This document shows, piece by piece, positions 5,680 to 12,349 of a stretch of 16,448 nt of DNA. The position numbers and the translations under genes were made by a program. The notes under the pieces were generated by a model. The model was not told the origin of the DNA and made no database searches. It saw only the letters and a program-made list of their open reading frames with translations. Origin of the DNA: Elusimicrobiota bacterium (lineage in GTDB: Bacteria > Elusimicrobiota > Elusimicrobia > JACQJN01); NCBI GenBank assembly GCA_016205085.1, contig JACQJN010000056.1, forward strand, positions 1 to 16,448, in the 5' to 3' direction. How positions within the stretch are numbered: position 1 is the stretch's first letter; the number at the start of each line of letters is the position of its first letter.

Positions 5680-6528
5680 ATGGGTGTGCTGACATTTCTG
5701 GCCAGTCGGTTTGTGGCGGGAGAGGGAGTCCACGAAGCGGTGGAGGCGGTCTGCCGCCTCAATGCGGACGGTCTTCTGGCTACCGTCAATTATTTGGGTG
5801 AGGCGGTACAAACCCGCGCGCAAGCGAAGGCCGCCACTCAAGAGTATTTTCTTCTGCTGCGTAAAATAGCGGAGGCGGAGGCGGATTCCAATATCTCGGT
5901 GAAACTGACCCAGCTGGGACTTAGGTTTGACGAGTCGCTTTGCGAACAGAATCTCGTCCGGATTTTGGAGGAGGCTTCCAAGTTGAATAACTTTGTTCGG
6001 ATCGACATGGAGGGTTCCTTTTATACTCAAAAGACACTGGATATTTTTCGCCGGATTTTTACGCAGTATTCCAACGTGGGAGTCGTCATCCAATCGTATC
6101 TTCGCCGCAGCCAAAAAGATGTTCGGGAGCTCAATCGAATTCGCGCCAGAATACGTCTTTGCAAGGGAGCTTATCGCGAGTCGGCGGAGGCCGCCTTTCA
6201 ACTGAGAGAGGAGGCGAATCACAACTATGATGTTCTTATGCAGCTACTCTTAGCCCATGGGAATTATCCAGCTTTGGCTACGCACGATGATGCGCGGATA
6301 CAGGCAGCGAAGGATTTTGCCAAAGAGCATGAGATTGCTCCGGACCAGTTTGAGTTCCAAATGCTGTATGGACTCCGACAGAAGCTGTGGCCTAAACTGG
6401 TGAAGGAAGGATACCGCTTAAGGATTTACGTGCCCTATGGAACCCATTGGCTTTCCTATTTTTACAGGAGACTGACGGAAAGGAAGGAGAATTGGATGTT
6501 CGTGTTGAGGAGTCTGGTAAGGGGATGA
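5680..6528 (+). CDS. Proline dehydrogenase (monofunctional PRODH)
   Basis: A 282-residue flavoenzyme that oxidises proline to delta-1-pyrroline-5-carboxylate and passes electrons to quinone at the membrane. Characteristic pieces are RFVAGEGVHEAVEAVCRLN at the N-terminus, SVKLTQLGL, VRIDMEGS, VVIQSYLRRS, RLCKGAYRE, FEFQMLYGLR and the C-terminal YVPYGTHWLSYFYRRLTERKEN with the substrate-binding RRxxER. It is slightly shorter at the N-terminus than many homologues (about 300 residues), but there is no other start between ATG 5680 and the in-frame stop at 5632. No Shine-Dalgarno sequence is visible. The partner P5C dehydrogenase is not in the window. The stop codon overlaps an in-frame ATG of tdh as ATGA (6525-6528). 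Confidence 0.9.
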   Translation: MGVLTFLASRFVAGEGVHEAVEAVCRLNADGLLATVNYLGEAVQTRAQAKAATQEYFLLLRKIAEAEADSNISVKLTQLGLRFDESLCEQNLVRILEEASKLNNFVRIDMEGSFYTQKTLDIFRRIFTQYSNVGVVIQSYLRRSQKDVRELNRIRARIRLCKGAYRESAEAAFQLREEANHNYDVLMQLLLAHGNYPALATHDDARIQAAKDFAKEHEIAPDQFEFQMLYGLRQKLWPKLVKEGYRLRIYVPYGTHWLSYFYRRLTERKENWMFVLRSLVRG

Positions 6529-6530
6529 CC

Positions 6531-7568
6531 ATGAAGGCTATTTGTAAAATAAAAGCGGGAGTGGGGGCGCAGTATGTGGATTGCGAAGCCCCTCGCTTAA
6601 AGCCGGATGAGATTTTGTTGAAGGTCTATCGGTCTTCTATTTGCGGAAGCGATCTTCCTATTTACTACTGGTCCAGCTGGGCTCCCCAAAGGTTAAAGCT
6701 TCCCTTGGTGTTCGGGCATGAGTTCTGCGGGGAGGTAGAAGAAGTGGGCTCGTCCACGCGGGGTTTTGCCAGGGGCGATTTTGTTTCGGTGGAGTCGCAC
6801 ATCTATTGCGGGCTTTGCTATCAATGCCAAAATGGTCAGAGACACGTCTGCAAAAACATGAAAATCATAGGAGTGGACGCGCCGGGGGGATTTTCACAAT
6901 ATGCGGTAGTGCCGGCGCGGTGCGCCTGGAAACATTCGGATAGCTCTTTGAAAGAAGTAGGTTCCTTGATGGAGCCTTTGGGAAATGCCGTTTATGCTGT
7001 TTTAGTGGAGGAGGTGGTCAGCCGGTCCGTTTTGGTTTTAGGTTGCGGTCCTCAAGGGTTGTTCGCCATCGCGGTAGCCAAAGCCTCCGGGGCCAAACCC
7101 GTTGTGGCGGTGGAGGCTTCCGGGTACCGCAGAAAATTGGCGGAAAAGATGGGGGCGGATGCGGTTTTGGATCCTTCCTCGCCGGACATCCTCAAGAAAA
7201 TATTGAAGGCCTGCGGTTCCGCGGATGGTGTGGATACGGTTATAGAGATGTCGGGGAGTCCCAAAGCGGTTGAGTTGGCTCTCAAATCTGTAAGAAACGG
7301 AGGGCGAGTGACGGCTTTCGGCATCCCTTCCGAAAAACTGACCATTGACTGGGCGGAGGATGTCATTTTCAAGGGAATCAGGATTTATGGGATTGTGGGC
7401 CGGGAAATATTTCAAACCTGGTATAAAACGGAAAGTCTATTGAAATCCAAAGCGATCGATTTGACTCCTTCGATGACGCACACATTTTCCCTCAAGGAGT
7501 TTGATAAGGCCTTCCACGTCCTCTCCTCTCCCGAAAAAAAGTGCGGAAAAGTTCTTTTGGTTCCGTAG
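6531..7568 (+). CDS. tdh: L-threonine 3-dehydrogenase (zinc-dependent MDR family)
   Basis: About 345 residues (E. coli Tdh is 341). It oxidises threonine to 2-amino-3-ketobutyrate with NAD+, and the product is the substrate of the Kbl encoded downstream. Catalytic-zinc ligands C38, H63 and E64 and the structural-zinc cysteines C93, C96, C99 and C107 sit at the same numbers as in the E. coli enzyme; H90 is kept. The NAD site is GCGPQG. DWAEDVIFKGIRIYGI and GREIFQTWYKTESLL closely resemble Tdh. One oddity is the CGSDLP segment: S40 and P43 replace the T40 and H43 listed as a charge relay in E. coli. ATG 6531 follows AAGGGG at 6 nt; ATG 6525 is an alternative. Confidence 0.86.
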   Translation: MKAICKIKAGVGAQYVDCEAPRLKPDEILLKVYRSSICGSDLPIYYWSSWAPQRLKLPLVFGHEFCGEVEEVGSSTRGFARGDFVSVESHIYCGLCYQCQNGQRHVCKNMKIIGVDAPGGFSQYAVVPARCAWKHSDSSLKEVGSLMEPLGNAVYAVLVEEVVSRSVLVLGCGPQGLFAIAVAKASGAKPVVAVEASGYRRKLAEKMGADAVLDPSSPDILKKILKACGSADGVDTVIEMSGSPKAVELALKSVRNGGRVTAFGIPSEKLTIDWAEDVIFKGIRIYGIVGREIFQTWYKTESLLKSKAIDLTPSMTHTFSLKEFDKAFHVLSSPEKKCGKVLLVP

Positions 7569-8143
7569 CCTCTTTCCTGGCCGGGTTTGGGGCCATGATC
7601 GAGGAGGTGGTTTGGTTTAGACTCCTGGGTACCATCCTGGGTTCGGATGTCTGGGCCTCCAGCCTGGTTTTGGCTATTTTTTTGGGAGGTCTTGGTTTGG
7701 GAAGCATTCTTTCTGCTCTGTTAGTGTCGTGGAGGAATTGGGGAGCTAAAAAGACGTTTTGGTTGGCCCAATTTTTTTTGGCTCTCTTCGCTGTTTTCTC
7801 TCCGCTTTTGTTCCATGGGCTTGGGGTGGGCTATGGGATTTCCGTGGGAATTTTTCCTTTCTGGACTCATGGGGCCTTGGCGCTGGGAATAGCCTTCTCG
7901 GCTCTTCTGGTTCCTTGTTGTGCCATGGGGATGACGGTGCCTCTTTTAATGGAGTCAATGGGTGAGGAAGAAACTTTATCCTATGCCGGTCTTTTGTATG
8001 GTTTCAATAATTTGGGAGGTGTTTTGGGAGTTTTTTTATGCGGGTTTTTTCTGATGGAGCACGGGGGGATTTGGGGTTGTGTTTTAATTTCCGGTCTTTC
8101 GCATATGCTTTCCGCGTGGCTGGGAGTAAAATGGCTCCGCTGA
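7541..8143 (+). CDS. Membrane protein, first half of a spermidine-synthase-like transporter fold
   Basis: A 200-residue, very hydrophobic protein with about six membrane segments. SFLAGFGAMIEEVVWFRLLG followed by SLVLAIFLGGLGLGSI matches the opening of the membrane part of fused MFS/spermidine-synthase proteins, and LLYGFNNLGGVLGVFLCGFFL matches the end of its first half. The next ORF begins with a second copy of the same opening pattern and carries the methyltransferase-like domain. The two ORFs together therefore make what is often one protein. GTG 7541 lies 28 bp inside tdh; the next possible ATG (7595) would cut off the first helix. No good Shine-Dalgarno sequence is seen, so coupling to tdh translation is likely. 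The function is unknown. Confidence 0.72.
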   Translation: MRKSSFGSVASFLAGFGAMIEEVVWFRLLGTILGSDVWASSLVLAIFLGGLGLGSILSALLVSWRNWGAKKTFWLAQFFLALFAVFSPLLFHGLGVGYGISVGIFPFWTHGALALGIAFSALLVPCCAMGMTVPLLMESMGEEETLSYAGLLYGFNNLGGVLGVFLCGFFLMEHGGIWGCVLISGLSHMLSAWLGVKWLR

Positions 8144-10158
8144 TATTTTTTGGAGTTCTTAATTTCGCGGTGCTCGGATTGGAGGTGGCCTGGACCCGGG
8201 CGCTCGCATTCCGGTTTCTGGAGACAACCATTTACTCCTTTTCCTGCGTAGTGGCCAGCACGATTGTAGGGATGGCCTTAGGGGGGTTGTGCGGCTCCAT
8301 TTCTGTCAGGAGATTCCCACGCGCGGAGTTTTGGTATGCGGCAGGAGTGCCAGCCTGGTCCGTTTTGAGCTGGAATTTTCTTCCCTGGATGGGGGGGAGG
8401 GTCGTCCGATGGTTTCCCGGAGCGGATCCGGTGATCCAGTGGAACTGGAGACAGTCCATTTCGGCGGAGATGTTTTTGAGCGCGATCCCTTTGCTGATCC
8501 CCGGATTTCTTCTGGGAGTTGTGTTCCTCTACCTGGTTTCGACAAACCGAGAGAGACGCTGGGCTTTGGCGGAGCTTCTGGCTATGGGAGCCGGGTTCGG
8601 CGCTCTGGGAGCTTTGGTCATAGGATTGGGAGCTATTCCTTTAGTGGGGATTCGGTACTCTATTTTTATGGCGGTGTTGCCGTTGATCCTCTTTTTGACG
8701 ATGGTTTCCAGATCCTGGGGACCCGTGGTATTGAGTTGGGCATTTTCCTTTTTCTTTATATTTTTTTCCCGTAACTGGTCGGGAGCTGTTCCTGCGCAGT
8801 CCCTGGTGCATCGGGTGCTTTTTTTAGAGGAGTCGGCGGGAGCGACGGTGGAGGTTTGGGAGGATTTCTCGGCCGAGGATTCCCGGTGGGAGAGGACATT
8901 GCTTGTGGACGGCCATGCGGTGGCGGGAAGCGATTCGGTGATCCAGGCGGATCAAAAGCTTTTGGCTCATATTCCTCTGCTTCTGCATCCTAATCCCAGA
9001 AAAGCGTTGACCGTGGGCCTGGGCAGCGGAGGCACATCCTATTCCATGCGTCTGCACGGGGCGGAGGTTTTCTGCTATGAGATTTTGCCCGCCGTTCGTA
9101 GAGCGGCGGAGCTGTTCCCCCGAAATCATAGAGGGGTATTCCTGGATTCCGGATTCCATTTGGAGATTGGAGATGCCCGGCACCTGCTTCTTAAAACCCG
9201 GCAGCGGTTTGATGTCATTGTGAGCGATGTGACGGATATTTATTTTTTGGGGAACGCCTCTTTGCTGAGCCGGGATTATTTTAAGTTGGCCCAATCCCGG
9301 CTGAATCCGGGAGGCATTTTCGCGGTGTGGCTCCCGCGGGATCCGGGGAAAAAGGTTTTGGCCTCCATTTTTTCCACATTCCTTTCCGTTTTTCCCAGGG
9401 CCGTTCTTTGGTATCCCTACCAGATAGATTCGCATTTTACGATTCTGGTGGGCCTTCCTCCGGACTGGAAGAAGATAGATTGGGAAGATTGGAGAAATCG
9501 CATTTCCTCCCGCCTTGTTCAAAAGGATCTGGCCTCCATCGCTTCTTCCGACCCTTTGCGGTTGGCGAACTATTTGGCGTTGAATCCGGAGGAAGTACGC
9601 ACCTTCGCTTCCGACGCGGCGGTGCATAGCGATTTTCATCCCTTGTTGGATTTCCAAGCCGCCCGGTTGGCGCATGTGCCCGCGATGGATTTGTTGCGGG
9701 TGGTTTCTAAGAGTTCTTCCGGTGTGGAGGAGATTCTGGATTTTAGTTCAGGGTTCGAGACATCTCGTCAAGGGGCGTATCAGAGGGCTCGTGAGAAATT
9801 GATCCAGGGTTATCTCGCCCTTTCCAATGGGGATAACCAGCAGGCCTTGCAGAATGCCTTGGAGGCGGAGAAAATAAATCCCACGGATCGCGAGCTGATT
9901 CGCTCCGGAATTTCCGTTTTAAAAATTTCTTCACACTTAAGATTGGCGGAGCAAAGGATGAAGGAAGGAGAGGTCCAGGGAGCTGCTAAGCATTTGCAAG
10001 AGGTGATTCGGTTGCGGCCCAATCACTTTACAGCCTTGAACAATCTAGCTATGCTTAAGATGAAATCAGGAGATGTCGCCGCGGCGAACCGTCTGCTCAA
10101 GAAGGCGGGAGCCATCCTTCCGGAGGCGGAGTGGGTCCAAAAGCTGCTCTATAAATGA
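8131..10158 (+). CDS. Membrane/spermidine-synthase-like protein with C-terminal TPRs
   Basis: A 675-residue protein. Residues 1 to about 215 hold six or seven membrane helices, starting with a segment like the previous ORF (LEVAWTRALAF, then YSFSCVVASTIVGMALGG). Residues about 230-500 form a spermidine-synthase-like Rossmann domain: GLGSGGTSYSM (about 296-306), CYEILPAV with the acidic residue that would bind the cofactor ribose, GDARHLLL, and VSDVTDIYFLGNASLLSRDYF. Residues about 545-675 are TPR-like (ALQNALEAEKINP; HLQEVIRLRPNHFTALNNLA). Polyamine synthesis is not implied, since such fusions lack a proven role. ATG 8131 overlaps the previous ORF by 13 bp after GGGAG (4 nt spacing); 8038 is an earlier, less likely start. 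It sits between tdh and kbl. Confidence 0.8.
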   Translation: MAPLIFFGVLNFAVLGLEVAWTRALAFRFLETTIYSFSCVVASTIVGMALGGLCGSISVRRFPRAEFWYAAGVPAWSVLSWNFLPWMGGRVVRWFPGADPVIQWNWRQSISAEMFLSAIPLLIPGFLLGVVFLYLVSTNRERRWALAELLAMGAGFGALGALVIGLGAIPLVGIRYSIFMAVLPLILFLTMVSRSWGPVVLSWAFSFFFIFFSRNWSGAVPAQSLVHRVLFLEESAGATVEVWEDFSAEDSRWERTLLVDGHAVAGSDSVIQADQKLLAHIPLLLHPNPRKALTVGLGSGGTSYSMRLHGAEVFCYEILPAVRRAAELFPRNHRGVFLDSGFHLEIGDARHLLLKTRQRFDVIVSDVTDIYFLGNASLLSRDYFKLAQSRLNPGGIFAVWLPRDPGKKVLASIFSTFLSVFPRAVLWYPYQIDSHFTILVGLPPDWKKIDWEDWRNRISSRLVQKDLASIASSDPLRLANYLALNPEEVRTFASDAAVHSDFHPLLDFQAARLAHVPAMDLLRVVSKSSSGVEEILDFSSGFETSRQGAYQRAREKLIQGYLALSNGDNQQALQNALEAEKINPTDRELIRSGISVLKISSHLRLAEQRMKEGEVQGAAKHLQEVIRLRPNHFTALNNLAMLKMKSGDVAAANRLLKKAGAILPEAEWVQKLLYK

Positions 10159-10159
10159 G

Positions 10160-11335
10160 ATGCTGGAGTTTCTCAAAGACGAAATTTCTCAGTTAAAATC
10201 GGAGGGACGGGCTATTGAGCTGAGGATCCTGGAATCTCCTCAGGAACCGCTCTCCGTCATTGACGGGAAAAAAGTCATCAATCTCACTTCCAATAACTAT
10301 CTGGCTCTGACCACTCATCCTAAAATCAAAGAGGCGGCGATTCAGGCCGTTCGTGACTATGGAGTGGGAACGGCGGCGGTTCGGACCATTATCGGCACGA
10401 TGGATATCCACCAGGCTTTGGAGGAGAGGTTGGCCCGGTTCAAGGGGACGGAGGCAGCTTTAGTGTTTCAGTCGGGATTCACCACCAATGTGGCGGTGTG
10501 TCAATCCCTCATGTCTTCGGAAACAGATCTCTTGATTTCGGATGAGCTCAACCATGCGTCCATTATAGATGGGGCCAAGCTGTCCAAGGCTCCTCGGAAA
10601 ATCTATCCCCACAAAGACATGGCGGCTCTGGGAGCCATTTTGGAGTCGTCGGAGTCTCGAAAGGCCAGAAGGAGAATGGTGGTCACGGATGGGGTTTTCA
10701 GCATGGATGGGGACATTGCTCCGTTGCCTCAAATTGTGGAGCTCTGCGAAAAATATGATGCGGTCCCGATGGTGGACGATGCCCATGCCAGCGGTGTGCT
10801 TGGGAAAAACGGCAGGGGAACGGTGGATCATTTCGGTTTAAAGGGTCGGGTGGCCATCCAGATAGGGACTCTTTCTAAGGCGATCGCGGCGATAGGAGGG
10901 TATGTCGCTTCCACGAAGCTTTTGAGGGAGTATCTTATCTCCACGGCCAGGCCCTTTCTTTTTTCAAGTTCCCACCCGCCTTCTGTGGTGGCGACTTGCC
11001 TGGCAGCCCTGGACGTTTTAGAAAACGAGCCGGAGAGAATTCAACGTCTATGGGATAATACCAGGTTCTTTAAGGAGGGGCTTAAAAAACTTGGGTTTAA
11101 TACCGGAGAGAGCGAGACTCCCATTACCCCCGTAATTGTGGGGGATACAGCCAAGGCAAGAAAATTTAGTCAAGCCCTTTTTGAGGAAGGTGTTTTCGCG
11201 CTGGCCATAGGATTTCCTACCGTTTCCAAGGGCAAAGAGCGCCTGCGCACCATCGTCACCGCCGGCCATACCCAGAAGGATTTGGAAACTGCTCTGGAGA
11301 AATTTAAAAAAGTCGGTAAAGCATTAGGAGTTTAG
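10160..11335 (+). CDS. kbl: 2-amino-3-ketobutyrate coenzyme A ligase
   Basis: A 391-residue PLP enzyme of the alpha-oxoamine synthase family (E. coli Kbl is 398). It cleaves 2-amino-3-ketobutyrate with CoA to glycine and acetyl-CoA. The PLP lysine is K240 in GTLSKA; VDDAHASG (D207, H209) binds the cofactor; NHASIIDG and TDGVFSMDGDIAPL are family motifs. AAVRTIIGTMDIHQALEERLARFKGTEA is Kbl-like; the BioF counterpart usually reads GxSRLVxG. The tdh gene in the same operon supports Kbl over 8-amino-7-oxononanoate synthase. ATG 10160 lies 1 bp after the previous stop; the frame is open to 10073, but that part is inside the upstream gene and not conserved-looking. Confidence 0.9.
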   Translation: MLEFLKDEISQLKSEGRAIELRILESPQEPLSVIDGKKVINLTSNNYLALTTHPKIKEAAIQAVRDYGVGTAAVRTIIGTMDIHQALEERLARFKGTEAALVFQSGFTTNVAVCQSLMSSETDLLISDELNHASIIDGAKLSKAPRKIYPHKDMAALGAILESSESRKARRRMVVTDGVFSMDGDIAPLPQIVELCEKYDAVPMVDDAHASGVLGKNGRGTVDHFGLKGRVAIQIGTLSKAIAAIGGYVASTKLLREYLISTARPFLFSSSHPPSVVATCLAALDVLENEPERIQRLWDNTRFFKEGLKKLGFNTGESETPITPVIVGDTAKARKFSQALFEEGVFALAIGFPTVSKGKERLRTIVTAGHTQKDLETALEKFKKVGKALGV

Positions 11336-11400
11336 TCGTTCTTCTTGGTAATGCCAATTTAAATTTATAAACTCTATCCTGTTGTCATAGGAGCTTTGGG

Positions 11401-12117
11401 ATGACCCAATCAGCAGGCAAGGTACTTGTAGTTGAAGATGACAAAGAATGTCTGATCCTTCTGATGGGCACCCTTGGAGAGGCTGGCTATCTTGTGCAAC
11501 CAGCAGGAACTTTGAGGATGGCGTTTAGCTGGCTAAATGACAACAAGCCTGACCTTGTTATCATAGATTTAAAGCTCCCAGATGGTAATGGTATGGACCT
11601 TTGCCGCTCCATTAGGAAAAGTCCAGAGACTAGTAAGGTTCCTGTGATTATCCTTACTGGAAACACAAAGACTTCTTCTCGCGTAGATGCCTCTTTGAGT
11701 GGTGCCAACCTCTACCTCAGCAAACCTATGGACCTCGCTGAACTTGTCCATGCTATAAAGGGATTCTTAGGGCCCAAAGGGAGCCAACAGCAAAGGCGAG
11801 GCGTTCTCCGCAGAGAAGGCTTTGAAATTGACCCTAATGAACACAAGATTTTCTATAACGGGAAGACTCTTAAGGATATTCCGGAAAGGCTTCTGGATGT
11901 CCTGTATATCCTTATTGAGCACTATCCAAAGATTGTGAGCAGAACACATATCCTCTCTATTGTGGATCCCCAGGACAGGGACAGGGAGGTAGATGTCTGG
12001 ATCTGCCGGCTTAGAGAAAAGCTAAGTGAATTTTTCCATCGTGATTTCATAGAAACGGTATTTGGAGAAGGGTACCGTTTCAGCCTACCTTCACCGCTGT
12101 CTAAGAAACCCATTTAA
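11401..12117 (+). CDS. OmpR/PhoB-type response regulator, orphan
   Basis: A 238-residue two-domain regulator. The receiver (about 1-125) has acidic pair D13/D14, phosphoacceptor D56 in VIIDLKLPDG, the switch Thr in ILTGNT and the conserved Lys in LSKPMD. The winged-helix output domain (about 136-232) ends in the typical VDVWICRLREKLSEFF, then IETVFGEGYRFSLP. AGGAG (11389-11393) lies 7 nt before the ATG. No histidine kinase gene is in the window. Weak promoter-like TTGGTA/TATAAA in the 65-bp gap after kbl has 15-bp spacing, so the promoter is uncertain. The direct TTGCA repeats just downstream are the sort of site this family binds, so control of the protease gene, itself, or both is plausible. 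Confidence 0.88.
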   Translation: MTQSAGKVLVVEDDKECLILLMGTLGEAGYLVQPAGTLRMAFSWLNDNKPDLVIIDLKLPDGNGMDLCRSIRKSPETSKVPVIILTGNTKTSSRVDASLSGANLYLSKPMDLAELVHAIKGFLGPKGSQQQRRGVLRREGFEIDPNEHKIFYNGKTLKDIPERLLDVLYILIEHYPKIVSRTHILSIVDPQDRDREVDVWICRLREKLSEFFHRDFIETVFGEGYRFSLPSPLSKKPI

Positions 12118-12154
12118 AGGTCTCTTTTTTACCCTTCCCTGTGGGGGCACCCCT

Positions 12155-12256
12155 ATTGCACCTTATTGCATCCATATTGCAATGTTGCATTTCATGTTGC
12201 AATTCTGTTATTGATGCAACATCTCGACGGAAGGTCGTGACATCGATGCAACATCT
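12155..12256. promoter_or_regulatory. Array of TTGCA motifs, some helically phased, upstream of the protease
   Basis: TTGCA starts at 12156, 12166, 12177, 12185 and 12197. Steps are 10, 11, 8 and 12, so four of the five lie close to whole helical turns. The complement TGCAA then occurs twice inside a 12-bp direct repeat, GATGCAACATCT, at 12213-12224 and 12245-12256 (32 bp apart, three turns). The second copy runs into the -35 box. OmpR/PhoB-type regulators bind direct repeats spaced about one turn, and such a regulator is encoded immediately upstream. The stretch lies in the 232-bp gap 12118-12349; no terminator was recognised there. Confidence 0.65.
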
Positions 12257-12283
12257 TGACATAGCGATGAATCTGCTTAGAAT
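12256..12283 (+). promoter_or_regulatory. Sigma-70-type promoter for the M6 protease gene
   Basis: TTGACA (12256-12261, perfect) and TAGAAT (12278-12283, five of six) are 16 bp apart. Transcription would start near 12290, giving a leader of about 60 nt. The -35 box overlaps the last T of the second GATGCAACATCT repeat, the usual place for a regulator that contacts or blocks polymerase. Confidence 0.6.
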
Positions 12284-12331
12284 TAAAGGTGGGAGCGGGA
12301 TGCGCGAAGTTCTTATGTGAAGCAATAGAAT

Positions 12332-12342
12332 AAAGGAGGTGA
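12332..12342 (+). promoter_or_regulatory. Near-ideal ribosome-binding site of the protease gene
   Basis: AAAGGAGGTGA is an almost complete complement of the 16S 3' end, with 7 nt between it and the ATG at 12350. It is the strongest Shine-Dalgarno sequence in the window, where most genes have weak ones or rely on overlap, and suggests high protease expression once transcribed. Confidence 0.8.
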
Positions 12343-12349
12343 CAAATTT

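Noticed and set aside
5461..6222. Long minus-strand open frame opposite proline dehydrogenase
   Set aside because: It mirrors the codon pattern of the strongly supported proline dehydrogenase, overlaps the minus-strand promoter and DUF4912, and has no recognisable domain.
7008..7611. GAGGAGGTGGT at 7008-7018 and 7601-7611 as further copies of the hairpin arm
   Set aside because: Both encode Glu-Glu-Val-Val in real genes and have no complementary arm nearby.
8131..8143. Programmed -1 frameshift joining the two membrane-protein ORFs
   Set aside because: No canonical slippery heptamer lies in the overlap, and the second ORF has its own ATG with GGGAG upstream. Reinitiation is simpler, though a sequencing error cannot be excluded.
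12118..12349. CRISPR-like repeat or tRNA in the protease upstream region
   Set aside because: The repeats are 5-12 bp motifs without spacer-repeat periodicity, and no cloverleaf could be drawn; they look like binding sites.
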